Made by a program: the position numbers and the translations under genes. A model generated the notes under the pieces. That model saw only the letters and a list, made by a program, of their open reading frames with translations, was not told the DNA's origin and ran no database searches. Shown here in pieces: positions 8,701-16,801 of a DNA stretch of 37,087 bases. Within the stretch, counting starts at the first letter, position 1. The number at the start of each line of letters is the position of its first letter. Source of the stretch: Mediterraneibacter agrestimuris (GTDB lineage Bacteria > Bacillota > Clostridia > Lachnospirales > Lachnospiraceae); the NCBI RefSeq assembly GCF_943193195.1, contig NZ_CALPDG010000037.1, positions 1 to 37,087 of the forward strand, read 5' to 3'.

Positions 8701-9286
8701 CAGATACACTTCCAGTTCCGATATTGGTACTTCCTCTTCCAAAAGAAATATAGCAAGGACTGCTGACTGTTCCTACAATGGTAAACGTATCCGTTTTGAG
8801 AGTGTCTGTAATCGAATCTTCTTTTCCTGATGTAAGATGTATCTTCTCCCCGATTTTGTATCCACTCTCTGCAAGAAAGTCCGCATCTACAGCACATTCA
8901 TCCCAAGACTTTGGCAGCCGTCCTTCTTCTGCCGTCACCATATTCAGGGATGGCAGCACAGACATAACATGTACCGCAGCCTGACTGTCTTCCTTCATAC
9001 AGAGGGCGTCTATAGAATATCCCGCTTCTACCTTCTCAATCCCTTCCACTGCTTCCAGTGCCTTCACATCCCTCTCCGACAGCCCAAGCGTACTGATGAC
9101 CTGAATATCCATCAAATTCTTTTCATCAAAATACTTATCACCCGAAAGCCGCATATCCGGTTCTGATGCACGGATTCCTGAGAAAAATGCCACACCGATC
9201 GCCACAATGAAAAAGATCGAAAGAAAACGCCCGAGGCTCCTGCGAATTTCCATATAAAATTCTTTTCTAAGCGCCTTTTTCTTCAT
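5747..9286 (-). CDS. FtsX-like ABC transporter permease with very large extracellular coiled coil
   Basis: Membrane subunit of a MacB-type ABC system, 1179 residues from the preferred start. An N-terminal helix (SIFFIVAIGVAFFSGI) is followed by an extracytoplasmic MacB-like part. A coiled coil of about 380 residues (roughly 240-625) is rich in Gln, Glu, Leu and Ala with repeated AELTAGQQQIDEGQ-type units. Then comes an FtsX block (FFLVAALISLTTMTRMVEEQRTQIGTMKALGY), a second extracytoplasmic part and a C-terminal FtsX block (LATLKVLGFYP). Such proteins usually transmit ATPase motion mechanically or extrude envelope substrates. An ATG at 9299-9301 overlaps the ATPase gene, but the ATG at 9284-9286 has AGGGAG just upstream. 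The substrate is unknown. Confidence 0.88.
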   Translation of the reverse strand: MKKKALRKEFYMEIRRSLGRFLSIFFIVAIGVAFFSGIRASEPDMRLSGDKYFDEKNLMDIQVISTLGLSERDVKALEAVEGIEKVEAGYSIDALCMKEDSQAAVHVMSVLPSLNMVTAEEGRLPKSWDECAVDADFLAESGYKIGEKIHLTSGKEDSITDTLKTDTFTIVGTVSSPCYISFGRGSTNIGTGSVSGFISVPEESFKLDVYTEIYAAVDGAKDFTAFTDEYEECVSAVLKNVEAIKEERQKMRRQEIVDEAESELDEAREKLEDAKKEAEEELGDAKKELDDGWQQLNDGKAKISASWTELENSRAALISGQEELNVNRRTVEDSQAELNSKQAELNAQLKELNTQQELLDAEKIPLEEQQAQVDNLRELLNQKQTELDQAKVSIVQLQSDNEGLNTEITEITASGEGLQAELTAMQNELNGLDPSLPEQAERIEELNTLIADNINKISDVQIKLEEVYTQFATNQAIIDMMQQEVEKGQAELTAGQQQIDEGQAELDKYWAKVNDAQQILSDGRAELTAGQQQIDEGQAQLDAAWVQLESAQAEINSGWVQLTDGQNQLASAEAEIVENEKKLADGQKEYDEGRLEADAKIADAEAEIKDAEDEISKIENAKWYIYDRDNLNDYTGYGENADRMRAIGEVFPVLFFLVAALISLTTMTRMVEEQRTQIGTMKALGYNRFSIAGKYIGYAFLATVAGCILGILFGEKVFPYIIIYAYGIMYQHMDTYVIPYNIQYALLAALAAMACTLLATVFSCYKELREQAAELMRPPTPKQGKRVLLERVPFIWGRLSFTWKSTIRNLVRYKKRFFMTIFGIGGCMALLLVGFGLKDSIFDIGLLQYHELQLYDGNIILNEDAEKEEQEQAIRVLEQDSRVEATAVNFLKQVKVGANKTWKDVYLNVAEDTEEFSEFIVFRNRRTKEIYTLDDEGVILTEKMAKELDVEPGDTIYIKDDVKGEIPYTVSAVCENYMQHFLYMTSDGYKRGYGNEPKYNSVYYSVKDGEEDTIKSVGEDVIKEEGALSVSYASGIEAQLDDMLGSLNIVIVVLVISAGMLAFVVLYNLNNINITERKRELATLKVLGFYPLEVAEYVYRENIILTILGGFFGIVCGKLLHRFIIVTVEIESAMFGRNIDFRSFIYGFLITFGFSILVNGVMYFKLKKIDMVESLKSVE
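7670..7820. repeat. In-frame 46-bp exact direct repeat inside the permease gene
   Basis: Bases 7670-7715 and 7775-7820 are identical over 46 positions, with a 105-bp (35-codon) period. They encode the repeated GQAELTAGQQQIDEGQ-type segment (minus strand). Because the period is a multiple of three, recombination or slippage between them would shorten or lengthen the coiled coil without breaking the frame. Confidence 0.9.
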
Positions 9287-9294
9287 ATGTCTCC

Positions 9295-9999
9295 CTACCA
9301 TTCAATATCTGCAATTGACATCGGTGACTCATTCTTCACCATACTGGATACCTTTCCATTCTTGATCTTAATAAGGCGGTCCGCCATCGGAGCCAGCGCC
9401 GAATTATGTGTGATCACAATAACTGTCATTCCTTTCTCACGGCACATATCCTGCAAAAGCTGTAAGATTGCCTTACCCGTATTATAATCTAAAGCTCCTG
9501 TCGGCTCATCGCAGAGCAGCAGCTTGGGATTCTTCGCCAGTGCACGGGCAATGGAGACTCTTTGTTGTTCCCCGCCGGATAACTGCGCCGGAAAATTATC
9601 CAGCCGGTGCCCCAGTCCCACATCCTCCAAAACTGTCTGTGCATCCAGCGGATCTTTGCAGATCTGCAATGCCAGTTCTACATTTTCCTTAGCTGTCAGA
9701 TTTGGAATCAAGTTATAGAACTGGAATACAAATCCAATGTCGTCCCGGCGGTAGCTTGTCAGCTGCCGCTCATTATATCTTGTAATATCTGCACCGTCCA
9801 CGAAAAGCTTACCGCTCGTTGCCGTATCCATACCACCTAAGAGATTCAGCACCGTTGTCTTGCCTGCGCCGCTGGGACCGACGATTACAACCAGTTCTCC
9901 CTTTTCAATTTCAAAATTAATCCCATCCACGGCATGAATCTCAACTTCTCCCATTTTATATACTTTTGTGATATCCTTTAAACATACAAATCCGGACAT
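9295..9999 (-). CDS. ABC transporter ATP-binding protein (MacB/LolD type)
   Basis: The 234-residue ATPase powers the adjacent FtsX-like permease from the cytoplasmic face. Walker A is GPSGAGKTT (41-49), the Q-loop VFQFYNLIP, the signature [15 protein letters not shown] (140-154), Walker [13 protein letters not shown] (160-171) and the H-loop [11 protein letters not shown]. All catalytic residues are present. The sequence groups with the MacB/LolD/BceA-like class that partners FtsX-fold permeases. The gene ends inside the permease start region, so the two are translationally linked. It has an AGGAGG site before the ATG. The MFS gene ends only 47 bp upstream, so it may be part of a longer operon. 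Confidence 0.95.
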   Translation of the reverse strand: MSGFVCLKDITKVYKMGEVEIHAVDGINFEIEKGELVVIVGPSGAGKTTVLNLLGGMDTATSGKLFVDGADITRYNERQLTSYRRDDIGFVFQFYNLIPNLTAKENVELALQICKDPLDAQTVLEDVGLGHRLDNFPAQLSGGEQQRVSIARALAKNPKLLLCDEPTGALDYNTGKAILQLLQDMCREKGMTVIVITHNSALAPMADRLIKIKNGKVSSMVKNESPMSIADIEW

Positions 10000-10046
10000 A
10001 AAACAGTCCTCCTGTCACAGTTTTATAATAGAATAGCATGATGTTT

Positions 10047-11294
10047 TTATTGTTCCGCTGCCTCATTCATCTTCACAGCCTTTTGGAAAAGTACTAATCC
10101 AATCACGAACAAAACTGATATCGCACTCACGCCCACATTCATCTTTCCGGTCAGCTGACTCATTACGGATACAAGCGTTGTTCCAAGAACCGCCGCGCCC
10201 TTTCCGCAGATATCATACAATCCAAAGAATTCTCCTGCCTTCTCCGCTGGAATGATCTTGCCGAAATAGGAACGAGATAATGCCTGTACACTCCCCTGGA
10301 ACATTCCTACCAGTACCGCCAGAATCCAGAAATCCGTCTGTGAATCCAAAAAATATGCATAAATAGAAATACCAAGATATGCAGCAATACATATCGCCAG
10401 TACCTTTGTTGGATTGATTCTCTTTGCTACCCAGTTCAGGATCAATACGGACGGAAATGCTACGATCTGTGTCAGCAAAAGCGCCAGCAAAAGTCCCGTA
10501 CTATCCAGTCCAAGCGCCTGTCCGTATGCCGTTGCCATATCAATGATCGTATATACACCGTCTATATAGAAAAAAAATGCCAGCAAGAAAATGAAAATAT
10601 GTTTCTGCCTGCGGATTTCCACAAAGGTTCTTCCAAGGCGTGCAAAGCTGTCCCGCACTACATGACCGCCTGCTTCTGCATAATATTTCTGCTGATATGA
10701 TTTCAAAAGCGGAATGGATAATATGAACCACCAAAATGCTGTGATCAAAAAAGCAAGGATCATGGATGTCTGCATATTCAGACCAACGGATCCGCCGCCT
10801 AATACGACAGCAAGACTGGCAACAAAGGGAATACAGCTCCCAATATACCCCCATGCAAATCCCTGAGAAGATACTGTATCCATACGCTCTGGCTCTGTTA
10901 CATCCGTCAGCATCGCATCATAAAATACAAGGCTAGCGGAATACCCTGTCTTTGTCAGCACAAATGCAACAAGAAACCAAATCCACGAGGAAATAAATCC
11001 CAGTGCAATACATCCTGCTACTCCGGCAAATAAAAACACCGTAAAGATCTTTTTCTTAAAATCCTTCGTATCAGCAATTGCTCCAAGCGTCGGTCCAAGC
11101 ACTGCCACAAGCAGTGTACAAATAGACGCTGCATATCCCCAGTACGCCAGATAATCCACATCAGAGATTCCGGCATTCCCCGCCAGATAGTTAAAATAAA
11201 TCGGAAAAATCGTAGTTGCCAGCATCGTAAATGCAGAATTTCCCACATCATACAGAACCCATTTCTTTTCCATCGGTGTCATTTTAAATTTCAT
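10047..11294 (-). CDS. MFS transporter, UMF1 (Atg22-like) family
   Basis: A 415-residue membrane protein with about 12 helices. The N-terminus KKWVLYDVGNSAFTMLATT is the diagnostic UMF1 start (YDxGNSAF), and GPTLGAIADTKDFKKK is the MFS loop 2-3 motif. UMF1 proteins are related to yeast Atg22, a vacuolar amino-acid effluxer; bacterial substrates are mostly unknown. An upstream in-frame extension exists, but the ATG at 11292-11294 is chosen because GGAGGG lies 7 nt before it and because it falls just after the stop codon of the upstream gene. The two genes are 17 bp apart and likely co-transcribed. Confidence 0.9.
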   Translation of the reverse strand: MKFKMTPMEKKWVLYDVGNSAFTMLATTIFPIYFNYLAGNAGISDVDYLAYWGYAASICTLLVAVLGPTLGAIADTKDFKKKIFTVFLFAGVAGCIALGFISSWIWFLVAFVLTKTGYSASLVFYDAMLTDVTEPERMDTVSSQGFAWGYIGSCIPFVASLAVVLGGGSVGLNMQTSMILAFLITAFWWFILSIPLLKSYQQKYYAEAGGHVVRDSFARLGRTFVEIRRQKHIFIFLLAFFFYIDGVYTIIDMATAYGQALGLDSTGLLLALLLTQIVAFPSVLILNWVAKRINPTKVLAICIAAYLGISIYAYFLDSQTDFWILAVLVGMFQGSVQALSRSYFGKIIPAEKAGEFFGLYDICGKGAAVLGTTLVSVMSQLTGKMNVGVSAISVLFVIGLVLFQKAVKMNEAAEQ

Positions 11295-11311
11295 TTTTAT
11301 TCCCTCCATCA

Positions 11312-12133
11312 TCAAAGCAGCAATGATTCCCAATTCTCGCCCGCACCGAATGTCTCTTGAAAACGAACCGGAAGTTCTCCATTGCCAAGCAATGCCTTCT
11401 GGTACTTGAGTATCAACCCCACTGCCAGCGGCACAGCTCCGGCATACTTCTTCTTTAGTAAATGACAATACTTTTCACATGCCGGATTCGGCTCCAGGCT
11501 CATGACCATGCCCCCGTTCGACTCATACAGCCCTGCCAGCTTCATCAGACAGAACAACACATTCCGCTTCAGATCCTTAGGCGCAAACAAAAGCTTGTGT
11601 ACCCAAACCATCCATATCAGAGACTTCTTCATATCCTCCGCTGTAATATTCTCATAAAAAGAAGCAATAACCTCCGCATTCCTCTGCGTTGGATGAATAT
11701 GTTTCGTTCCCAGATAAGTCACCGGATTCACATAATCTTCTGTCAAAAGCAGCCGATCCAGCTCCATTTCAATCTCAGAGTGGCTGATTCCACTGACTTG
11801 AATCATCTTCTCCACATACTTATGGCACTCACTGTCCAGCGCAAAGTGGCAGATAACACCGTAAACGTAGGCTTGCGCAGCACCTTTATCTTCTGACTTT
11901 TCAATCACCTGCAATGCATTTTTAAAAAATCTGTCCGCCGGAAGATCATGTAATTCATATCCCTGTTGATTTACATGATTTTTCATAAAAAAGCGATAAT
12001 AAAACAAAATATCCGGCCCGTGCAGACCTATATCATATAATTCGCGGTTCTCCGAGATTATCTTCTGGAGCGGTCTCGGCAATGCGTTCATTACATCTTT
12101 CCCGAATTTATAATGTGTATATGTTGTCGGCAT
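11312..12133 (-). CDS. Zinc-dependent phospholipase C-like protein
   Basis: This 273-residue protein matches the Zn_dep_PLPC type of HD-like helical proteins common in Firmicutes. It has MPTTYTHYKFGKDV at the N-terminus, the metal-ligand region LYDIGLHGPDILFY, and VICHFALDSECHKYV with paired histidines; these supply the expected His/Asp zinc ligands. There is no signal peptide, so unlike clostridial alpha-toxin it is predicted to be cytoplasmic, and true lipase activity is unproven. An AAAGGGG ribosome binding site precedes the ATG at 12133. It heads a minus-strand run that continues into the UMF1 transporter and possibly the ABC genes. Confidence 0.8.
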   Translation of the reverse strand: MPTTYTHYKFGKDVMNALPRPLQKIISENRELYDIGLHGPDILFYYRFFMKNHVNQQGYELHDLPADRFFKNALQVIEKSEDKGAAQAYVYGVICHFALDSECHKYVEKMIQVSGISHSEIEMELDRLLLTEDYVNPVTYLGTKHIHPTQRNAEVIASFYENITAEDMKKSLIWMVWVHKLLFAPKDLKRNVLFCLMKLAGLYESNGGMVMSLEPNPACEKYCHLLKKKYAGAVPLAVGLILKYQKALLGNGELPVRFQETFGAGENWESLLL

Positions 12134-12290
12134 TGTAAGTTCCCCTTTCTGATTGTTCTTCCTTGCCGTTGATTATTTATTTCAACATATATTCTATCAT
12201 ATTCACCCCCACAAAGAAACTATTAATCCGATAAGTCTGTGTAAATTTTATGACCAAATTTTTGAAATTTTATGAAAACAGCAAAATATC

Positions 12291-12319
12291 TTGACTTTCT
12301 GTTCTACTTTCTATAGAAT
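12291..12319 (+). promoter_or_regulatory. Promoter of ssrA
   Basis: TTGACT (12291-12296), 17-nt spacer, TAGAAT (12314-12319). Transcription would start near 12326, leaving about 60 nt of leader to be removed by RNase P before the mature 5' end at 12386. Confidence 0.75.
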
Positions 12320-12385
12320 AAAAGTGCATAACAGAATTTTTCTGCAAAATGTGCATATTCTATTTAAGATTACATTAAAAACTTT

Positions 12386-12727
12386 GGGCTTGTACTGGTT
12401 TCGACAGGGATTCTGAAGATGGAGAAGCTATCCGCAGGCAGATGCGTCAAATCGCAAACTTAAAATTAAACGCTAACGATAATTTCGAATTAGCTGCAGC
12501 CTAATTGCTGCATGTCAGCCTTAAAGCACTCACACTTTAAGAATCTGGCACCGACTATGTGAGAAACGATACCGGCAAAGCTTTGAGCCGGCAGGCGTAC
12601 CATGAAGCTACTGAACCCGTAAGGATGTTCGTTTCCGTACGGCAGAGGGAATGTTAAAGAACGGACTATGATAGTAGAAGTACATGGGATGGGTTTTTGG
12701 ACGCGGGTTCGATTCCCGCCAGGTCCA
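12386..12727 (+). ncRNA. ssrA: Transfer-messenger RNA (tmRNA)
   Basis: Rescues stalled ribosomes and tags the nascent protein for proteolysis, together with SmpB. The 5' part has the conserved GTACTGGTTTCGACAGG. The 3' part has the T-arm GGGTTCGATTCCC, and the acceptor stem pairs GGGCTTG (12386-12392) with CAGGTCC (12720-12726), discriminator A at 12727. CCA is not encoded (CTC follows) and must be added. The resume codon GCA is at 12454 and the tag reads ANLKLNANDNFELAAA, stop TAA at 12502-12504; the LAAA-like end is the expected ClpXP degron. Pseudoknot-forming segments follow the tag. Confidence 0.95.
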
Positions 12728-12755
12728 CTCCTTCCGCGATGCTGCGGAGAGCGTG

Positions 12756-12804
12756 AAAAGTACCGAGAAATGGCGTGGTTGACGCCCTCTTGGTACTTTT
12801 TTAT
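12756..12804. terminator. Bidirectional terminator after ssrA
   Basis: Outer stem AAAAGTACC/GGTACTTTT (12756-12764 with 12792-12800) encloses a second hairpin GGCGT/ACGCC. On the plus strand it runs into TTTTTTATTTT; on the minus strand it ends in CTTTT. It serves ssrA and, from the other side, the ABC-2 permease gene ending at 12846. Confidence 0.85.
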
Positions 12805-12845
12805 TTTACACTGATTCTAATATTTTATAGCACATGTTGCATTTT

Positions 12846-13922
12846 TTATAAAACTTGATGTTTTGCAAAAACCCTGCGGGATATAAAAACACCAATCCCC
12901 ATAAATATCAATGCGACTGGTACAGCCATTAGTGCATAAAGTACATTACCTCTTATTTGTTCTACCGACATAAGGAAAACAAATTGTGCATGGTACAATG
13001 GCAAAAGAGTAATGATTTTGAATAATGTGCTTGTTTCGCTAACGGGCAACATAACAGGAAAAAGATAAATTGCCGCAGAAGCGACTAACGCCACTGTCTG
13101 ATTTTTGCATACAGCAGATAAGACTAATGTAATACCTGTAACACTGATAATACTGGTAAATGCTAAAAGAATTTGATATTTAAGCAGTGTGCCGCAAGTA
13201 ATATTGAATGGAATGTACCCCGCGGCAAAGTCCGCGGGAGCAAACAGAATACTGCAATCCAGCCCGCTACTTCCATACAGTATAAAAGCATATATAAGGT
13301 TAATTGCTGAAACAACAGCAGTTATAATCAGTGCAGCTAAAATGCTTCCAATGATTTTTGCCGCCCCACATTTTGTTTTTCCATATTTGCTTGTCAAAAT
13401 GATATTATCAACGCCCCCATATTCCCCAGAAAAAACAGGTGCAGTCATAATGACAACAACTAATGATAAAACAATAAATATCTTCACCATATTTTGACTT
13501 GTGTTGAGCCAACCGTATGTATATCCAATATTAATTTCTTCATTTCCGTATACATCAGAAACACTATAACCATTCCAGTTGCCATCCAAATCAGAGAAGT
13601 TACGAAATAACGCCGATTGCAAGGCATTTTGGTAAAGATATGCCGCATTCATACCATGTAAATCCTGTTTAGGCTTAAACTCTATCATCATTTGTTGTAC
13701 TTTTTCATCAGTCAACAGTCCCTTATATTTTCCTGCGATAGCTTTATCAATTTCAACAGCTATCCGCCCCGTTCCCTCGTTGCTTATTCCATCAGAAGCA
13801 TACATATTTTGATAAGCGGAAAAGTCTAGGAGAACCGACAAAAGAAACAATGCAATCAGCGCAGCTTGTGTAAGACGTCTTGAGAATATCTTGCGCAATT
13901 CAAATTGTATTAGTTTTTTCAT
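12846..13922 (-). CDS. ABC-2 type transporter permease
   Basis: A 358-residue membrane subunit with one N-terminal helix (AALIALFLLSVLLDFSAY), an extracellular domain of about 110 residues, and five further helices toward the C-terminus. The arrangement is that of ABC-2 permeases such as those in antimicrobial-peptide immunity exporters. It follows its ATPase with an ATGA overlap (13919-13922) and stands downstream of a TCS, a pattern common for peptide-antibiotic sensing and resistance modules. No substrate can be read from the sequence. It ends against the bidirectional ssrA terminator. Confidence 0.85.
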   Translation of the reverse strand: MKKLIQFELRKIFSRRLTQAALIALFLLSVLLDFSAYQNMYASDGISNEGTGRIAVEIDKAIAGKYKGLLTDEKVQQMMIEFKPKQDLHGMNAAYLYQNALQSALFRNFSDLDGNWNGYSVSDVYGNEEINIGYTYGWLNTSQNMVKIFIVLSLVVVIMTAPVFSGEYGGVDNIILTSKYGKTKCGAAKIIGSILAALIITAVVSAINLIYAFILYGSSGLDCSILFAPADFAAGYIPFNITCGTLLKYQILLAFTSIISVTGITLVLSAVCKNQTVALVASAAIYLFPVMLPVSETSTLFKIITLLPLYHAQFVFLMSVEQIRGNVLYALMAVPVALIFMGIGVFISRRVFAKHQVL

Positions 13923-14794
13923 TCCTCTATATCTCCTTTGAAGTAAAATAAATATAAATCTTCCAAATTAGGCTGAACTCTTACTGCATTTTCCATAGGT
14001 GGACGTTCAGAAATTATCCGCAATATAGTTTCACCCCTGTCTGTGTTGCGAAGATTGCTCGTATTAAATTTTGCTGCATATGTTTCAGCATGAGCAGACG
14101 GAACCGCACATTCCCATACTTGCCCGTCAATCTCGGCAGTAATTTCCTGTGGCTTTCCAAAATGAACAATTTGCCCCGATTTCATCATAATGATTTCTTC
14201 TGCAATAAACTCTACATCTGAAACAACATGTGTTGACAAAATCACAATACGGTTTTTAGCAAAAGCACTTATCAAATTACGAAAGCGTACTCGCTCTTTT
14301 GGGTCAAGTCCCGCTGTTGGCTCGTCTAAAATTAAAATGTGTGGATCGCCCAGCATTGCCTGTGCAATCCCTAAACGCTGCTTCATACCGCCGGAAAAAG
14401 TCTTTATTTTATGTTTACTTTCCGCAGACAATCCAACAGCTTCAAGTAACTTCTTTGACTTTTTCTTTGCATTTTTTTCGTTTAATCCTTTTAGGGCAGA
14501 TACATACAACAAAAAATCCAGTGCTGCAAAATCAGGGTAATAGCCAAAGTGCTGAGGAAGATAGCCTAAAAGACCACGATATTTTTCGTTAAGTCCCTCA
14601 ATGTTTTTACCATTCAAAACAATCTTCCCGGATGTAGGAGTTTGTATGTTGCATAGCAGCCGCATGAATGTAGTCTTTCCAGCTCCATTTGCGCCTAACA
14701 AGCCATAAACACCATTTGTCAAAGTTACGTTCAAATGGTTTACAGCAGTTTTTGAACCAAAATTTTTAGTCAGCTCGATCGTTTTTAATTCCAT
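13919..14794 (-). CDS. ABC transporter ATP-binding protein (ABC-2 exporter class)
   Basis: A 291-residue ATPase with Walker A GANGAGKTT (34-42), Q-loop YLPQHFGYYPDF, signature FSGGMKQRLGIAQAML (133-148), Walker B LILDEPTAGLDP and H-loop ILSTHVVSDVEF. The C-terminal 70 residues form the accessory domain usual in drug and lantibiotic exporters. The start has AAGGAGC about 7 nt upstream. A strong terminator-like hairpin (14825-14854) lies in the 84 bp between the kinase gene and this gene, so expression depends on read-through or a promoter inside the kinase 3' end. Confidence 0.92.
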   Translation of the reverse strand: MELKTIELTKNFGSKTAVNHLNVTLTNGVYGLLGANGAGKTTFMRLLCNIQTPTSGKIVLNGKNIEGLNEKYRGLLGYLPQHFGYYPDFAALDFLLYVSALKGLNEKNAKKKSKKLLEAVGLSAESKHKIKTFSGGMKQRLGIAQAMLGDPHILILDEPTAGLDPKERVRFRNLISAFAKNRIVILSTHVVSDVEFIAEEIIMMKSGQIVHFGKPQEITAEIDGQVWECAVPSAHAETYAAKFNTSNLRNTDRGETILRIISERPPMENAVRVQPNLEDLYLFYFKGDIEE

Positions 14795-14824
14795 ATAAAG
14801 CTCCTTTCCTCAGTGAAAGCAAAA

Positions 14825-14854
14825 ATACTCTCCATGTGTTTTCATAGAGAGTAT
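14825..14854 (-). terminator. Terminator or attenuator between TCS and ABC exporter genes
   Basis: The stem ATACTCTC/GAGAGTAT extends inward with CATGG/CTATG pairing, about 13 bp in all. On the minus strand it is followed by TTTTTGC. It should end the regulator-kinase transcript just before the exporter genes. Confidence 0.75.
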
Positions 14855-14878
14855 AAATAGTAATTATCTACTTTTTAT

Positions 14879-16057
14879 CTACAAGGCTGGGATTTGAAAA
14901 AATGCAGATACTTTTGCACCGTTTGAAATATCATCAATCCTCAAGTATCCGCCATGGTGTTCACAGAGTAATTTACAGATATATAAACCAAGCCCAAAAT
15001 GTTCAGAGTGGTTTGTTTCTTCTGTGAAATACGGAGCTGTCACATTATGCAGACCATGTTTATCAAAGCCTTTTCCATCGTCTGATACCGAAAGCGAAAA
15101 AAGGTTATCCTGTAAAGCAAAAGATAGTGTTACCGTGGTGTAAGCATACCGTACAGCATTTGAGATCAGATTATTACATACCTGTAAAATAAACGAACTA
15201 TCAAGAGAAAGCTGCAGCTCGGACACTCCATTTTGCAAAAGAAGCTTTTTTCCATTCTGTATGCATACAATCTTTGCGCTTTCATACAGAGAAGAAATAA
15301 ATGGCTGCAAAGAAACAGACTTGTAATCTGGCTGTGTATCTTCCATGCGCTGAAGATTGCTCATGCTGCTTACATAAGTTTCCAAACGGCATATGTGCTT
15401 ACCCATAGTGGCTGCTATTTCTTTTGTCTGAATATGTTCGCTTGCTTGCAGCATTTCATTATACCCCTTTAATACTGTAAGCGGGGTACGCAGATCATGA
15501 GCAAAAGCAGCGTTAAGCCGTCCTCGCTCCTCGACTTGCCGCCACATTTCAGAAAAGTTATTTGCAAGAGTAGTCCGCATGATTTCAAAGGAAGTACATA
15601 ACTGCCCTAGTTCGTCTTTACTATCATATTCGATTAAAAATTCCAAGTCGTTGTTTGATATTTTTTCAGATGCTGCCCGCAATTCTGCAAGTGGTATTTT
15701 CAGTTTATTTCTATAAAACAGTAAAGACGCTGCTATGATACATAAGGCAGAATAAACAGGTACGGCAATCATAGGTAATAGTTCCAACAGAGCTATTATG
15801 TGTTCGTCCTGTTTAGATATTGGAACAGTCGTATCACCAATAAAAGTACCATTTCCCAACTGTTCCCCCTGTTCATTTGTCAAATAATACTTTTCACCAG
15901 TTAAAGGATACGATGATTTAATCTTGCCAGCGGCATAATCACATATCGAAAAAGTCACTACTGAAAGAATAAGAGCAATTACAGCATAAGCAATAACATA
16001 AAGCATAAGGCTTTTTCGGAGAGATAAATCCCGCCCGGAACACTTTATTTTATCCAT
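14879..16057 (-). CDS. Sensor histidine kinase of the exporter-linked TCS
   Basis: A 392-residue kinase with two membrane helices (about 17-40 and 93-114 from the chosen start) around a short extracellular loop, a HAMP region, H-box FAHDLRTPLTVLKGYNEML with the histidine at about 187, N box NNLISNAVRYA, G1 SVSDDGKGFD and G2 HFGLGLYICKLL. All boxes are intact. A TTG at 16073-16075 is an alternative start; I prefer the ATG at 16055-16057. Either way the gene overlaps the end of the regulator gene (13 or 31 nt). The small extracellular sensor and neighbouring ABC exporter suggest detection of a membrane-active compound; this is inference. Confidence 0.9.
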   Translation of the reverse strand: MDKIKCSGRDLSLRKSLMLYVIAYAVIALILSVVTFSICDYAAGKIKSSYPLTGEKYYLTNEQGEQLGNGTFIGDTTVPISKQDEHIIALLELLPMIAVPVYSALCIIAASLLFYRNKLKIPLAELRAASEKISNNDLEFLIEYDSKDELGQLCTSFEIMRTTLANNFSEMWRQVEERGRLNAAFAHDLRTPLTVLKGYNEMLQASEHIQTKEIAATMGKHICRLETYVSSMSNLQRMEDTQPDYKSVSLQPFISSLYESAKIVCIQNGKKLLLQNGVSELQLSLDSSFILQVCNNLISNAVRYAYTTVTLSFALQDNLFSLSVSDDGKGFDKHGLHNVTAPYFTEETNHSEHFGLGLYICKLLCEHHGGYLRIDDISNGAKVSAFFQIPAL

Positions 16058-16719
16058 TTGTAGCCGCACCCCCAAACTGTTTCAATATATACCCGGTCTG
16101 TATATGCAGCGATTTTTGTCCGTATCCTGCGGATATGTTCTGCTACAACACTGCTATCCCCCTCACTGTCATAACCCCAAATACGCTCGTAAATACGTTC
16201 TTTATCAAAGACCTGTCCCGGATTTTGAGATAACAGCTCTACAATATCAAATTCCTTTTTGGCAAGACCAACACGCTTATCGGCAAAAAACAGACAGCGT
16301 TCCAAGTAGTCAATCGTCAACTCTCCGGAAAATTTTACCTGCGCTTCAAAGCTATGCCGCATTTCCCGGCGCAAATGTGCAGCTACCCTTGCTTCAAGCT
16401 CCATAAGCGAAAAAGGCTTAACAATATAATCATCACCACCAGCGGCAAATCCTTTTACCTTATCGGTATCTTCAATTCGGGCAGTCAGAAAAAGGATAGG
16501 GCAGGATAAATAATTACGAATGCGTTCACAAACTTCTAACCCGTCAAATTCGGGCATATTGATATCAAGCAAAATAATGTCCGGCTGTCGTTCTATTTGT
16601 TTTAATGCTTCTTTTCCGTTTGTAGCAGATAATACAAGATAACCTTTGCTTTCAAAAAAGCTGCAAAGCATTTGCACAATATCTATTTCATCATCAACTA
16701 TCAATATTTTCCTATTCAT
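16045..16719 (-). CDS. OmpR/PhoB-family response regulator of the exporter-linked TCS
   Basis: A 224-residue regulator: acidic pocket IVDDEIDI, phosphoacceptor D52 in IILLDINMPEFDG, FLTARIEDTDK switch region, IVKPFSLMELEARV. The winged-helix DNA-binding domain ends AEHIRRIRTKIAAYTDRVYIETVWGCGYKW-like, normal for the family. A strong AGGAGG lies before the ATG at 16719. It heads the operon regulator-kinase-(terminator)-ATPase-permease. Upstream is the terminator of the toxin-antitoxin pair at 16754-16783. Confidence 0.95.
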   Translation of the reverse strand: MNRKILIVDDEIDIVQMLCSFFESKGYLVLSATNGKEALKQIERQPDIILLDINMPEFDGLEVCERIRNYLSCPILFLTARIEDTDKVKGFAAGGDDYIVKPFSLMELEARVAAHLRREMRHSFEAQVKFSGELTIDYLERCLFFADKRVGLAKKEFDIVELLSQNPGQVFDKERIYERIWGYDSEGDSSVVAEHIRRIRTKIAAYTDRVYIETVWGCGYKWIK

Positions 16720-16753
16720 TTTTGTACCTCCTAAAAATGAATATAGGCATAAA

Positions 16754-16783
16754 AAATCGCCATCCGATTGTAAGTGACGATTT
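16754..16783 (-). terminator. Terminator-like hairpin after the toxin-antitoxin pair
   Basis: AAATCG/CGATTT arms (16754-16759 with 16778-16783) around 18 nt, followed on the minus strand by a T-run. The stem is short, so efficiency is uncertain. Confidence 0.5.
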
Positions 16784-16801
16784 CTGAAAGTTATTTTGTT
16801 G

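Noticed and set aside
221-12783. GCGTGGTTGAC shared between the hairpin at 221 and the ssrA terminator at 12774, as a possible att core
   Set aside because: An 11-bp match is expected by chance many times in 37 kb, and one copy is explained by the terminator stem.
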